Shown here: positions 24,696 to 33,603 of the stretch, one piece after another | Numbering within the stretch: position 1 is the stretch's first letter | Layout of the letters: each line of letters starts with the position of its first letter | From: G001797105 sp964528155 | Lineage (GTDB): Bacteria > Chloroflexota > Anaerolineae > Anaerolineales > E44-bin32 | DNA length: 64,000 nucleotides | Direction of reading: 5' to 3' | Assembly: GCA_964528155.1 (NCBI GenBank) | Contig: CAZGRL010000006.1 | Coordinates: forward strand, 30,597 to 94,596 | Position numbers and translations under genes: made by a program | Notes under the pieces: generated by a model | Seen by the model: only the letters and a program-made list of their open reading frames with translations | Databases searched by the model: none | Told to the model about the DNA's origin: nothing

Positions 24696-25085
24696 TTACG
24701 CCACTTGCTCCGCAGGCTTGAGTGCTCGACGCCTCACAAGCGTTCGCAGTCGGGAAGATAGCAAGCTGGCGTGAACCGGTTTGATCAGGTAGTCATCCGC
24801 CCCGGCGTCCAGAGCGCGGGCAACGCTCCCTGGAGAGCCCAGGGCCGAGAGGATCAGGATCGGGACATCTGAAAAATCGCGAATCTTCTTGCAGACTTCC
24901 CACCCATCCATGCCCGGCATTAGAAGGTCGAGGATGACCACGTCAGGGGGAGAGGATTGGCACGACCGGACACCCTCCTCGCCCGTCAGCAGCGCCTGGA
25001 TCTGGAAGTCCTGGCCTCGCAGGAGCATGCGCAGCATGACGGAGAGAACTGGGTCGTCGTCGATCAATAGAACCTCAATGGCCAT
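24696..25085 (-). CDS. Single-domain response regulator (CheY-like receiver)
   Basis: The 129 residues form one receiver domain: acidic pair IDDDP, phosphoacceptor Asp53 in VVILDLLMPGMDGWE, and Lys in YLIKPVH. There is no output domain, so it must act through protein contacts, perhaps with the kinases divergently encoded at 25343. A GGGAG-type ribosome-binding site precedes the ATG. Confidence 0.9.
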   Translation of the reverse strand: MAIEVLLIDDDPVLSVMLRMLLRGQDFQIQALLTGEEGVRSCQSSPPDVVILDLLMPGMDGWEVCKKIRDFSDVPILILSALGSPGSVARALDAGADDYLIKPVHASLLSSRLRTLVRRRALKPAEQVA

Positions 25086-25274
25086 TTCCTACTCCCATCG
25101 TCCGCCAACATTATGGGCCATAACCCCCTGAATTCACCTTACAGGCGCCTTGCAGTGATCGGGCGGGCTCGCGGCGGCGCCGAAACGGGCGGAATGCCCT
25201 CCTGCCTTGGAGCAAGCCTGCCTGGTCGCTCGGCCGGTAGGACCAGCGAATGGGCAATAGGAAAACGCGCACGC

Positions 25275-25303
25275 TTGCCCCTGCCCGGCAGAGAGGCTAT
25301 GAT
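25275..25303 (+). promoter_or_regulatory. Promoter for the two-kinase operon
   Basis: TTGCCC (25275-25280), 17-base spacer, TATGAT (25298-25303). Predicted start near 25310, with an AGGAAAGGG ribosome-binding site before ATG 25343. Confidence 0.5.
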
Positions 25304-25342
25304 AGCCTCGTTCAGAGATCCCACGCAGGAAAGGGCGACTCT

Positions 25343-26515
25343 ATGCTGGGTCCTAGGGGAGATCCGGGACCGCTCGCGTGTCCACAATGTGGCCACACCC
25401 TACCACCTGACGCCAGATCTTGCCCCAGCTGTGGAGTAGATCTGGCGCTTCTGGCGTTGCTGGCGGAACGCGCGTACATCGAAGGTGTGCCCCAGACATC
25501 GCCTATCGGATCGACCCCCGAGGCCCTCGTCCCCCGCATTGGAGATTATCTGCTGGAACAGGGACTCCTCACCCCTGACCAACTGCACGAGGCCCTGGAA
25601 CGGCAGAAGACCCAGACCGCACAAGGCCAACGTCGGCTTCTCGGCCAGACCCTGATCGAAATGGGTCTCTTGGACCGAGAGACCCTGGATCGGGCCATCA
25701 CCCGCCAGATCATCGAGCTACATACCGCACTCCAGGAAGCCAACCGAACACTGGAGCGGCGTGTCGCCGAGCGTACCGCCGAGTTGCGGCGCGCGCTCGA
25801 GAGGTTGACCGAGATCAACCAGATCAAGGCGAATTTGATTTCGAATGTGTCACACGAACTGCGCACACCTTTAGCCCATATCAAGGGCTATGTCGAGCTG
25901 ATCCATGACGGTGAACTCGGCGCGCTCAGTCCTGAGCAGCAAAAGGCGATGGGGGTGGTTCAGCAGGGCACCAAGCGCCTTGAGCGTTTGATTGAAGACT
26001 TGATCGAGTTCTCAACGGCTTCGCGCGAAGGCCTGTCCCTCAAACTGCAAGCCGTGGCCCCCGACGAACTGGCCAGGGATGTGATCGACCGTTCCCGCGA
26101 GAAGGCGGACAAGGCGGGGGTGTCTCTGGAGTACGCCGTGACCGAGGGGCTCCCGTCTGTCCGGGCCGATCCTGAGAAGCTCGGCTGGGTTGTCTTCCAA
26201 CTTGTGGACAACGGGATCAAGTTCACCCCGTCGGGCGGCAAAGTCCGGGTGGAGGCCGACCAACAGGACAAGATGATCCAGATCTGCGTCAGGGATACCG
26301 GCATCGGAATTCCCAGCGAGCGCTTGAGCGAAGTCTTCGAGCCTTTCCATCAACTTGATGGATCGCCGACCCGCCGCTATGGCGGGACGGGGCTGGGACT
26401 GGCACTGGTCAAGTCGATCCTGACGGCCCACGGCGCCGAGATGAAAGTCGAGACCGAAGAGGGCGTGGGCAGCGCCTTCAGCTTCCCGATGCCGATCATG
26501 AACGCCGACTCATGA
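25343..26515 (+). CDS. Histidine kinase with zinc-ribbon and MshEN-like sensor segment
   Basis: The 390-residue kinase has no membrane helix. Residues 13-30 hold a CPQC...CPSC zinc ribbon. Residues 64-123 hold two tandem RIGxxLLxxGLLxxxxLxxAL repeats typical of MshEN (GspE N-terminal) domains, which in several proteins bind cyclic di-GMP. A coiled coil (about 125-165) leads to the HisKA box with phospho-acceptor His171 (SNVSHELRTP) and an HATPase domain (NGIKFTPSGG, GTGLGLALVKSI). The ATG is chosen by its ribosome-binding site and by the start of similarity. It overlaps the next kinase as ATGA. Confidence 0.88.
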   Translation: MLGPRGDPGPLACPQCGHTLPPDARSCPSCGVDLALLALLAERAYIEGVPQTSPIGSTPEALVPRIGDYLLEQGLLTPDQLHEALERQKTQTAQGQRRLLGQTLIEMGLLDRETLDRAITRQIIELHTALQEANRTLERRVAERTAELRRALERLTEINQIKANLISNVSHELRTPLAHIKGYVELIHDGELGALSPEQQKAMGVVQQGTKRLERLIEDLIEFSTASREGLSLKLQAVAPDELARDVIDRSREKADKAGVSLEYAVTEGLPSVRADPEKLGWVVFQLVDNGIKFTPSGGKVRVEADQQDKMIQICVRDTGIGIPSERLSEVFEPFHQLDGSPTRRYGGTGLGLALVKSILTAHGAEMKVETEEGVGSAFSFPMPIMNADS

Positions 26516-27792
26516 CCGGACCGCTTGTACCCCCTGGCCCCCTCACCCACGGCACCGAACTCAACGCCGTCTATGCCATCGCTCGAATCGTGGCCGAGAC
26601 CTTCGACACCGAATCGGGGTTGGATGCGGTGTTCCGGCTGGCGCACACGATTTTCATTTTCGACGTCGTAGCGCTCTACCTGCAAAACGAAGAAACCTCC
26701 GATCTGGAGCCGACATATGCCCGGGCACTCGGCCGGGGCAGGACGCGCGAAGCCGACCTGACCTGGGGGGAACCGGCGGCGATCGAGGCCTTCCGCACCG
26801 GGCAGACCATCCTGCGCCAGGAAGATGTCGGGCCGGCGGTCGAGGGACGCGAGCGCCGCCGCGACTATCTCGGTCTGCCGCTGATGGTCGGGGGCCGCTG
26901 TGTCGGTGGGCTGGTTTTCGGACGATTTGGCGGCCCGGCCTTCCCCTCCGAGCACATCCGGCTCGCGGAATTCGTCGCCTGGCATGTCGGTCAGCTGCTC
27001 GAGAACCGGCGCATGGCAAGCCGGATCGCCACTCTCGAGGCCCAACGCGAGTTGGCCCGGATGCAGGATGAGTTCGTCTCCACCATTTCACACGAGCTCC
27101 GCACGCCTTTGGGGTTCATCAAGGGCTATGTCACCACGCTCTTGCGCGAGGAGACGAAATGGGATGCCGAGACGCGGAGTGAATTCCTGCGGATCATTGA
27201 CGACGAAGCTGATCGCCTGAGTGAATTGATCGACAACCTGCTCGATTCCTCACGCCTTGAGACCGGCCGGCTGAGCATGACCCAAGAACCGACGCGCATC
27301 GCCACCCTCGTTCGCGATGCCGCCTCGCGCACCCGATCGATGTTTCCTGACATCGAACTAACGGTGGCCGTCGATGACGATCTCCCGCTTCTGCTGGTCG
27401 ATTCGACCCGCATCGCCCAGGTCATCGACAACCTGCTTTCCAACGCACGCAAGTACGCGCCGGGAGCGCCGGTGACGATTCGGGCTACCAGACAGGACAA
27501 GAAGATCTCGCTCGAGGTCGCCGATGAGGGCGAAGGGATTCCTCAAGAGCATATCTCCCACCTGTTCGAGCGCTTCTACCGCGTCCCCAACAACAATCGG
27601 GCTGTCCGGGGCACAGGACTGGGGCTCTACATTTGCAGAAAGATCGTCGAGGCCCACGGAGGCGAGATATGGGTCGAGAGCGCCCCCGGCCAGGGCACGA
27701 GATTCTTCTTCACCCTGCCCATAGCGTCTCCGCTTGAGCAGCCCGAGCTGGAGGAGGAACATGAGCCAGACCAAGACCATCCTGGTCGTTGA
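26512..27792 (+). CDS. GAF-domain sensor histidine kinase
   Basis: The 426-residue soluble kinase has a GAF-like domain (about 15-165, ending LAEFVAWHVGQLLENRRM), a HisKA box with His194 (STISHELRTPLGFIKGY), N box (NLLSNARKYAPGAP), G1 (VADEGEGIP) and G2 (GTGLGLYICRKI). The signal is unknown. It starts on the ATGA overlap with the upstream kinase and its 3' end overlaps the regulator gene by 32 bases, so kinase-kinase-regulator are translationally linked. Confidence 0.9.
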   Translation: MTGPLVPPGPLTHGTELNAVYAIARIVAETFDTESGLDAVFRLAHTIFIFDVVALYLQNEETSDLEPTYARALGRGRTREADLTWGEPAAIEAFRTGQTILRQEDVGPAVEGRERRRDYLGLPLMVGGRCVGGLVFGRFGGPAFPSEHIRLAEFVAWHVGQLLENRRMASRIATLEAQRELARMQDEFVSTISHELRTPLGFIKGYVTTLLREETKWDAETRSEFLRIIDDEADRLSELIDNLLDSSRLETGRLSMTQEPTRIATLVRDAASRTRSMFPDIELTVAVDDDLPLLLVDSTRIAQVIDNLLSNARKYAPGAPVTIRATRQDKKISLEVADEGEGIPQEHISHLFERFYRVPNNNRAVRGTGLGLYICRKIVEAHGGEIWVESAPGQGTRFFFTLPIASPLEQPELEEEHEPDQDHPGR

Positions 27793-28474
27793 CGACGAAC
27801 CGCGCTATGTTCGACTGGTCGAAGTTAATCTGACGACGGAGGGGTACACCGTCGAGACGGCCAGCAATGGTCAACAGGCGGTGGAGTCAGTGGCCGCGCG
27901 TCAACCGGACCTGGTGCTCCTCGACGTCATGATGCCGATCATGGATGGTTTCACGGCTTGCGAACGGATCCGAGAGTTCTCTACCCTACCGATCATCATC
28001 TTGACCGCCAAGGGCGAAGAGAGAGATCGGGTTCGCGGTTTGGATGCCGGCGCCGATGACTACATCGTCAAACCCTTCTCCGCCCAGGAACTGCTGGCGA
28101 GAGTTCGTGCGGTCCTCCGCCGGGCCGAGCGACAGTCCTCGGGCGACTTCCATCAACCCGTGTTCACGCACTACGAGTTGGAGATCGACCTACCGCGGGC
28201 AATGGTGACGACGGACGGGAGCCCGGTATCTCTGACGGCGACCGAGTATCGCTTGCTCCAAACGATGGCTGCCGCCATCGGCAAGGTTCTCACACCCGAG
28301 GAGTTGTTGTCGAACGTCTGGGGGCCGGAATATCGGGATGACAAGGAGATCCTCTGGGTCTGTCTGAGTCGCTTGCGCCAGAAGATCGAGGTCGATCCAA
28401 AGAGTCCCGTGCATATCGTCACCCGCCAGGGACTTGGCTACTTGATGCCGCCCGAAGAACAGCCTGCCGCCTGA
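27761..28474 (+). CDS. OmpR/PhoB-type response regulator
   Basis: The 237 residues have a receiver domain (VVDDEPRYVRL, phospho-acceptor Asp55 in LVLLDVMMPIMDG, Lys in DYIVKPFSA) and a winged-helix DNA-binding domain (LTATEYRLLQTMAAAIGKVLTPEEL, ILWVCLSRLRQKIE, TRQGLGYLMP). ATG 27761 has a strong GGAGGAGG ribosome-binding site inside the kinase gene. It is the likely partner of the two kinases just upstream. Confidence 0.93.
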   Translation: MSQTKTILVVDDEPRYVRLVEVNLTTEGYTVETASNGQQAVESVAARQPDLVLLDVMMPIMDGFTACERIREFSTLPIIILTAKGEERDRVRGLDAGADDYIVKPFSAQELLARVRAVLRRAERQSSGDFHQPVFTHYELEIDLPRAMVTTDGSPVSLTATEYRLLQTMAAAIGKVLTPEELLSNVWGPEYRDDKEILWVCLSRLRQKIEVDPKSPVHIVTRQGLGYLMPPEEQPAA

Positions 28475-28505
28475 GGCGTCCGGTGATCATCCGTAGCAGA
28501 ACAGT

Positions 28506-28529
28506 CAGGCGCCCTTTCGAAGGCGCCTG
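28506..28529 (+). terminator. Terminator after the two-component operon
   Basis: CAGGCGCC (28506-28513) pairs with GGCGCCTG (28522-28529). A T-rich TCGTTGTCTTG follows 32 bases after the regulator stop. Confidence 0.6.
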
Positions 28530-28665
28530 TCGTTGTCTTGACCGCGAAGGAGGCGAAGTCAGGCGGCCGGGATCGGCGGCTGGGATCAGTCGACTCAGAC
28601 AGCCGACCGGCCGTATGTCGGACACCTGCGATCTACCATGCACCCTTCGCGAATCTTAGTTCTGC

Positions 28666-28671
28666 TATAAT
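28666..28671 (+). promoter_or_regulatory. Extended -10 (TGCTATAAT) for the XRE operon
   Basis: TGCTATAATCCGC lies 27 bases before ATG 28699. A GGAG ribosome-binding site at 28687-28690 falls in the short leader. Confidence 0.55.
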
Positions 28672-28698
28672 CCGCACGCGTCCATACGGAGATTGTCC

Positions 28699-29370
28699 AT
28701 GGCCGACAAACAGATGCTTTCTCTGCGTAGCAAGATCCTCGGGGCGATCATGAAAAAGGCGCGGGTGGCGGCGGGAAAAAGCCTGTCCGACATGTCGGCG
28801 TTGATTGGGGAAACCAGTGGAAGCTTGTCTTCAATGGAGCGCGGTTCTCGAGCCATCTCCTTGCCCCAACTCGAGCTTTTCGCGTACCACCTGGACATCC
28901 CGCTCGGCCACTTTCTTGGCGACGATGAAGCTCTGGTCGAGGAGAAAGAAGACCTGAATCCCACGATCGTCGTCGCGCTGAGACAGCGGATGATCGGCGC
29001 ATTGCTCAGAACGCATCGGACCGAGGCGGGCTTGAGCATGCGCGAGTTGGCCGAGATGTCGGGCCTGTCTTCGCGGAGGATCTCTTCCTACGAGCAGGGG
29101 GAAAGGCCGATCCCGCTTCCCGAACTCGAAGCCCTGGCCGCGTCCCTTGGACGGGTGGTCGAGGACTACGTCGATCTCGAGGGTCCTGTGGGGGAATGGC
29201 GGTCGCGCCGACGGGCCTTCGAAGCATTCCTGGAACTCCCCATCGAATTGCGCGAGTTCCTGGGCGAGCCCACGAACCGACCCTATCTCGACCTCGCCCG
29301 TAATCTGAGCGCGGTCTCGATCGACAGGCTTCGTGCCCTCGGCCAGGGACTGCTCGATATCACGCTGTGA
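28699..29370 (+). CDS. Transcription regulator with two XRE helix-turn-helix domains
   Basis: The 223-residue protein has two Cro/CI-type HTH domains in tandem. The first is around KKARVAAGKSLSDMSALIGETSGSLSSMERG; the second is around LRTHRTEAGLSMRELAEMSGLSSRRISSYEQG. A helical C-terminal part follows (AFLELPIELREFLGEP). Two HTHs in one chain suggest a pseudo-dimer or recognition of two half sites. ATG 28699 is preferred over TTG 28693 because of the GGAG spacing. GTG of the next gene overlaps its stop. Targets are unknown. Confidence 0.85.
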   Translation: MADKQMLSLRSKILGAIMKKARVAAGKSLSDMSALIGETSGSLSSMERGSRAISLPQLELFAYHLDIPLGHFLGDDEALVEEKEDLNPTIVVALRQRMIGALLRTHRTEAGLSMRELAEMSGLSSRRISSYEQGERPIPLPELEALAASLGRVVEDYVDLEGPVGEWRSRRRAFEAFLELPIELREFLGEPTNRPYLDLARNLSAVSIDRLRALGQGLLDITL

Positions 29371-29912
29371 ACACATCGCCATCGATTGGCACGGAACAAG
29401 AAGCTCTAGGCCTGAGGCACTACGAAGCAGGCGATCTCGAGGCTGCGATCGTCCACTTCACTCAGGCGAGACAGGCCTACGAAGCAGCCGGGGACAAGCA
29501 CAAGTCGCTTGAGGTTCGCAACAGCTTGAGTGTAACGTTGGTTCGAGCGGGACGACCACTCGAGGCTCTGGAGGAGGTAGAAGGCAGTCCCCAGGCATTC
29601 GACGAACTTGGAGATCGATCGAGCGCCGCCAAGGCATTTGGGAATCTGGCCTCCGCCCAGGAGGCCTGTGGGGATCACGCCGCGGCCGAGGCGAGCTACC
29701 GCCTGGCCGCTGAACGCTTCGCCGAACTGGGCGATCGCGAGAATCACAATTTCACCATGAAGGCGCTCTCGCAGCTTCAGCTGCGACGCGGTCAACCCCT
29801 GATGGCCGCCCTTAGCCTGCAATCCGCCCTCGAGGACAAGCCAAACCCCGGACTGCGCGAGCGTTGGATACTCAGGCTGCTCAAAGTCCCGTTTCGACTT
29901 CTGCGGGGCTGA
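29367..29912 (+). CDS. Tetratricopeptide-repeat protein
   Basis: The 181-residue soluble protein has three to four TPR-like helix pairs (ALGLRHYEAGDLEAAIVHFTQA; SLEVRNSLSVTLVRAGRPLEAL; AFGNLASAQEACGDHAAAEASY) and a short basic C-terminus. It starts at GTG overlapping the regulator stop (GTGA) and ends 1 base before the next gene. It probably mediates a protein contact for the XRE regulator, but no partner can be named. Confidence 0.75.
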   Translation: MNTSPSIGTEQEALGLRHYEAGDLEAAIVHFTQARQAYEAAGDKHKSLEVRNSLSVTLVRAGRPLEALEEVEGSPQAFDELGDRSSAAKAFGNLASAQEACGDHAAAEASYRLAAERFAELGDRENHNFTMKALSQLQLRRGQPLMAALSLQSALEDKPNPGLRERWILRLLKVPFRLLRG

Positions 29913-29913
29913 C

Positions 29914-30834
29914 TTGCGACTTTCGATACCATCAAGACGGAATCGCCCGCCGGCGACGGTGCGCCCAGCCGTCGAAGCCGATCGGGCCGCGATCACTGAG
30001 CTGATCTCCACCGCGCGCTGGAAACACCAACACCTTGACTGGGCCGACACGCTCGGTGTGATCGGCCAGCAACCACTCCTCACGGCCTACGATGGTTCGC
30101 GTCTGATCGGCGTGATGGGCTTCCCTCCCGACCCGCCCGGGGTCGCCTGGCTGCGCATATTCGCCGTAGCTCGGGGCCATTCCCCGAAAGTCGTGTGGGA
30201 CCGCATGTGGACACGGGCTTCGATTCTTGCGGCCCAGATTGGGATCGAGGATCTTGCCGCGCTCGATATCGGCGGCTGGCTCCACACGTTGCTTAAGCGC
30301 TCGGGGTTTCGCCAAACCACCGAGGTCATGTTCATGGAGTGGAATGGCTCACGCCCACCGGATTCACCGCGCCCGATCGATGGATTGCGAACACTGGAAC
30401 ATCGAGACTTGCAGGAGTTGGCCGGACTTGACAGCCGCGCATTCGGCCCGATCTGGCAGCACTCACAGAAGGTACTTGCCCTGGCTTTGCAGCAGGCGTC
30501 TATGGCAAGCGTCGTCGAACGTGACGGAAATCTTGTCGCCTATCAGATTTCAACCGCTTCGGCCTATGGCGCACACCTGGCTCGCCTGGCTGTGGATCCA
30601 GACTGGCAGAATCGGGGGATAGGTTCGAACCTCGTGATCGAGGTCCTGAGGCAGTTTGCCCTCCAGGGCTTCATGCGGGTCACCCTCAACACTCAGGCCG
30701 ACAACATGCAAGGCCTGAGGTTGTACCAACGGCTCGGTTTCTCGGAGACCGGTCAGCGGTTCCCGGTTTATCAGGTCAGACTCGATCGACCGACCAAACC
30801 TTCACGTCATCTGACACGAGATCTGCAGTCTTGA
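29914..30834 (+). CDS. Double GNAT-fold acetyltransferase
   Basis: The 306-residue protein has two GNAT folds. The N-terminal one is degenerate (GVMGFPPDPPGVAWLRIFAVARG, without a clear Q/RxxGxG/A). The C-terminal one is complete (LARLAVDPDWQNRGIGSNLVIEVLRQF, QGLRLYQRLGFSETG). A TTG start at 29914 directly follows the TPR gene stop. It is the third gene of the XRE-TPR-GNAT operon; substrate unknown. Confidence 0.8.
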   Translation: MRLSIPSRRNRPPATVRPAVEADRAAITELISTARWKHQHLDWADTLGVIGQQPLLTAYDGSRLIGVMGFPPDPPGVAWLRIFAVARGHSPKVVWDRMWTRASILAAQIGIEDLAALDIGGWLHTLLKRSGFRQTTEVMFMEWNGSRPPDSPRPIDGLRTLEHRDLQELAGLDSRAFGPIWQHSQKVLALALQQASMASVVERDGNLVAYQISTASAYGAHLARLAVDPDWQNRGIGSNLVIEVLRQFALQGFMRVTLNTQADNMQGLRLYQRLGFSETGQRFPVYQVRLDRPTKPSRHLTRDLQS

Positions 30835-30945
30835 TCCGTCGATTGGCATATGGTGCATCATGCAGAGCACGCGCCCGGGCGCGATGAGGACGGCTTGCTC
30901 GGCCGAATGACCAAAACGCAATTACTGCCGTTGGGGAGGGGTTGA

Positions 30946-31434
30946 GTGACTGGCGAAGGGGCCGAACTTTCCGTGAGTGCTCGGCGCGTCCAGGATGCGC
31001 TGGCAGAGCTGGGTTTCGAGTTGAACGTGATCGAGCTACCTCAGAGTACGCGCAGCGCCAAAGATGCGGCGCAGGCCGTCGGATGCGAGGTCGGTCAAAT
31101 CGCGAAATCGCTTGTCTTCAGTCGAGGGGCCGGCGGGGAGGCGATTCTGGTCATCGCCAGCGGAGCCAACCGTGTGGACGAGGCCAGGCTTTCAGACGAG
31201 GTCGGCGAGTCGGTGAGCATCTCAACTGCCAAGGACGTGCGTCGACAGACGGGTTTTGCCATCGGCGGCGTTCCTCCGGTCGGGCACATCACACAGCTTT
31301 CAACCTACATCGACGAGGACCTTCTGGCGTATGACGAGATTTGGGCAGCCGCTGGAACCCCGAACGCAGTCTTCAGACTCAATCCGGCCGACCTGGTGAG
31401 AATGACGGCCGGCAGGGTCATCAAGATCCGCTAG
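30946..31434 (+). CDS. YbaK/EbsC family aminoacyl-tRNA deacylase-like protein
   Basis: The 162-residue protein has the YbaK/ProX fold pattern: VIELPQSTRSAKDAAQAVGCEVGQIAKSLVF, the lysine and the G(I/V)PPVGH segment (GGVPPVGHITQLSTYIDEDLL), and AGTPNAVFRLNPADL. Such enzymes hydrolyse mischarged Cys- or Ala-tRNAPro. GTG 30946 follows a GGGGAGGGG purine tract. It ends TAG. Whether it edits tRNA or has another role cannot be decided here. Confidence 0.88.
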   Translation: MTGEGAELSVSARRVQDALAELGFELNVIELPQSTRSAKDAAQAVGCEVGQIAKSLVFSRGAGGEAILVIASGANRVDEARLSDEVGESVSISTAKDVRRQTGFAIGGVPPVGHITQLSTYIDEDLLAYDEIWAAAGTPNAVFRLNPADLVRMTAGRVIKIR

Positions 31435-31490
31435 ATCACCCGATCAATCTGCGATTGGCGCGAGAGCTCCGGCAAGTGGCAGCGGAGCAG

Positions 31491-31931
31491 CTACGCAGTG
31501 GCCAGTAGAGGTCGAATCGTTTCTCGGAGTTCGCGGGCAGTGAACGGCTTGGGCAAGAAGGCGTTCGCCCCGGCCTGTAATGCTGCCGCCCGGTCCTCTT
31601 CCAGCACTCGAGCGCTGACGACCACCGCCGGAATCCGTGACCAAGACGGCTCGGATCGCAGGCTACGGACCAGGTCCAGGCCGTCGATATCGGGCATCAT
31701 CACATCCGTCAGGATCAGATCCGGCGCTTTGTGGGCAAGAGCCGCCAGTGCCTGGATGACACTGTGGGCTTCCGAGACAAGCATTCCATCGATGCTCAAG
31801 ATCTCTTTGACAACCTGACAGAAGTCGGGCTCGTCATCGACAACAAGCACAGAGGCCCGGCTCCCTGGTTGGGCCTCTCGTTCCGGCCGCATCGCCGTTT
31901 GGCTTTCCTTCTCGGGCTCTCCGGACACCAT
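31491..31931 (-). CDS. Single-domain response regulator
   Basis: The 146-residue receiver has an unstructured 25-residue N-terminus. Phospho-acceptor Asp76 sits in LILTDVMMPDIDGLDL, the acidic pair is in VVDDEPDF, and FLPKPF carries the conserved Lys. No output domain and no adjacent kinase. The 263 bases upstream (31932-32194) contain nothing I can name. Confidence 0.88.
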   Translation of the reverse strand: MVSGEPEKESQTAMRPEREAQPGSRASVLVVDDEPDFCQVVKEILSIDGMLVSEAHSVIQALAALAHKAPDLILTDVMMPDIDGLDLVRSLRSEPSWSRIPAVVVSARVLEEDRAAALQAGANAFLPKPFTARELRETIRPLLATA

Positions 31932-32194
31932 CGCACCCTCCCTTCCAGACCACAGCCGGGCCTGACCTGCAACTCCGACCCTTCGGGCCTGCTGCGGTTT
32001 CTACCGTAGTCGCCTGTTCGCGCTCCTGACTGACGGTCGTGTCCGCAGTCTCCCGCTGCGGCGCAACTTCTGACGCGTGAGGCGTCTCGAATAGCGCTGC
32101 CCCCTTGGGAGGCGATCCTATCTTGAGCTTGAGGTTGAATCTATCCCCTCGCCGACTCCGTCGTTCCCTCGGGAGACAGTGATGCGATCTGGGT

Positions 32195-32431
32195 CTACCT
32201 GGAGAGCAAAAACGTCACGATGATGAGACCACCCTGGAAACTGACGTCGTGCGAGTGGATCGTCCAGCCTCCGCCGTCGAGGCTATCGAGCGCAGGCCGG
32301 ATTCTGGCGGATATCTTGTGCATCGCCGCCTCGACAGCCGGACCTTGATCGCTCAGTGTATCAAGGAGACCGGGCACGAGAAATCGCGTCGTCTCGACCA
32401 GGAACCGGTACTCCGTTGGTTGCTCAGGCAT
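32195..32431 (-). CDS. Small hypothetical protein
   Basis: A 78-residue protein (MPEQPTEYRFLVETTRFLVPGLL at the start) with no recognised family. ATG 32431 has a GGAG ribosome-binding site, and a TATACT -10 lies at 32484-32489 on the same strand, about 50 bases upstream. These signals and the alternating hydrophobic pattern support a real gene. Confidence 0.5.
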   Translation of the reverse strand: MPEQPTEYRFLVETTRFLVPGLLDTLSDQGPAVEAAMHKISARIRPALDSLDGGGWTIHSHDVSFQGGLIIVTFLLSR

Positions 32432-32590
32432 TCTCGGTGCTCCTTGGCGAATTGAACTCACCACATAACCGCAACGGCCTGCGAGTATAGCGCAAGTCGG
32501 GTGGCACGCCACCCATCGGGAGATCGCCTGTCGGAGGAGGAGACGGCCGAAGCCGCTTGAGGTTGTGTCGAGCTTCCTGGAATCTTTCCG

Positions 32591-33373
32591 TCACTCCGCA
32601 CGTTTTTCGGCTGATAGCCGATATAGACCCTCCAGAATATCCACCGGGACGGGGAAGATGATCGTGCTATTCTTCTCAACCGAGATCTCGTTCAGCGTCT
32701 GCAGATAGCGAAGTTGAACGGAGATGGGGTGCTGCGACATCAGATCGGCTGCCTCCGTCAGCTTCACCGCCGCGGCCAGCTCGCCTTCGGCGTGGACGAT
32801 CTTGGCCCGCTTCTCACGCTCGGCTTCAGCCTGTTTGGCCATCGCCCGCTGCATTGTCTGCGGCAATTCGACATCTTTGACCTCGACAATGCCGACTTTG
32901 ACGCCCCAAGGCTCTGTCGTTTCGTCGATGATCTGCTGAAGTCGTGCGTTGATCTTCTCTCGGTTTGAGAGCAGATCATCCAGGTCGAATTGACCGAGGA
33001 CGTTGCGCAGCGTCGTTTGGGCGATGTTCCAGGTTGCTCGTTTGTAGTCTTCAACCTGTACAACCGATGCGCTGGGATCGATCACGCGGAAGAACACCAC
33101 GGCGTTGACCTTGACCGTGACGTTGTCCTTGGTGATCGCTTCTTGCGAAGGGACGTCCAGGGTGATCACCCGAAGGTCGACTTTGACCATGCGGTCGATG
33201 ATCGGAATGATGATGAACAGACCTGGACCTCGGGGGCCGGCCAACCGTCCGAGCCTGAAGATCACGCCACGCTCATACTCCTGGACGATCTTGATCGCTG
33301 ATCCCAGGAAGGCCACCAGGAGAAGGACCAAGAAAAGGACCGGAAGACTTAGGACTTCGAGTAGCAGTTGCAT
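32591..33373 (-). CDS. Slipin / stomatin-like SPFH membrane protein
   Basis: The 260-residue protein has an N-terminal membrane hairpin (LPVLFLVLLLVAFLGSAI), the SPFH/band-7 domain (VQEYERGVIFRLGRLAGPRGPGLFIIIP, RVITLDVPSQEAITKDNVTVKV, ATWNIAQTTLRNVLGQFDLDDLL) and a C-terminal coiled coil (MAKQAEAEREKRAKIVHAEGE). SPFH proteins form membrane oligomers. The NfeD-type partner often next to slipins is absent. A strong AAAGGAGATG ribosome-binding site precedes the ATG. Confidence 0.92.
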   Translation of the reverse strand: MQLLLEVLSLPVLFLVLLLVAFLGSAIKIVQEYERGVIFRLGRLAGPRGPGLFIIIPIIDRMVKVDLRVITLDVPSQEAITKDNVTVKVNAVVFFRVIDPSASVVQVEDYKRATWNIAQTTLRNVLGQFDLDDLLSNREKINARLQQIIDETTEPWGVKVGIVEVKDVELPQTMQRAMAKQAEAEREKRAKIVHAEGELAAAVKLTEAADLMSQHPISVQLRYLQTLNEISVEKNSTIIFPVPVDILEGLYRLSAEKRAE

Positions 33374-33542
33374 GTAGACATCTCCTTTGATGCATGCACG
33401 ACGGGCGATCTCGATTGCCGGCCGTGCGCTGTTTCATGGTCCGAGGGGCGCCCTGAGTGAAGCGGCCACCTTGGTCCCCCTCACGATTCGACTCACGACT
33501 GGGTGCTGACGCGTGTCACATTAGATTGTACACTCCCAATGC

Positions 33543-33548
33543 TACAAT
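33543..33548 (+). promoter_or_regulatory. Possible -10 (TACAAT) for the lipase gene
   Basis: TACAATTCGACC lies 55 bases before GTG 33604; TTAGAT 16 bases upstream could be the -35. It fits the divergent gap between slipin and lipase. Confidence 0.35.
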
Positions 33549-33603
33549 TCGACCGTCGCACTTGCCGGGATGCAGGCAGGAGCGAGAAAGGAAAGGTTGC
33601 AGC

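Noticed and set aside
30850..30945. 31-codon ORF ending next to the YbaK-like start
   Set aside because: Has no ribosome-binding site and no amino-acid run related to the downstream gene; adjacency of stop and start is probably chance.
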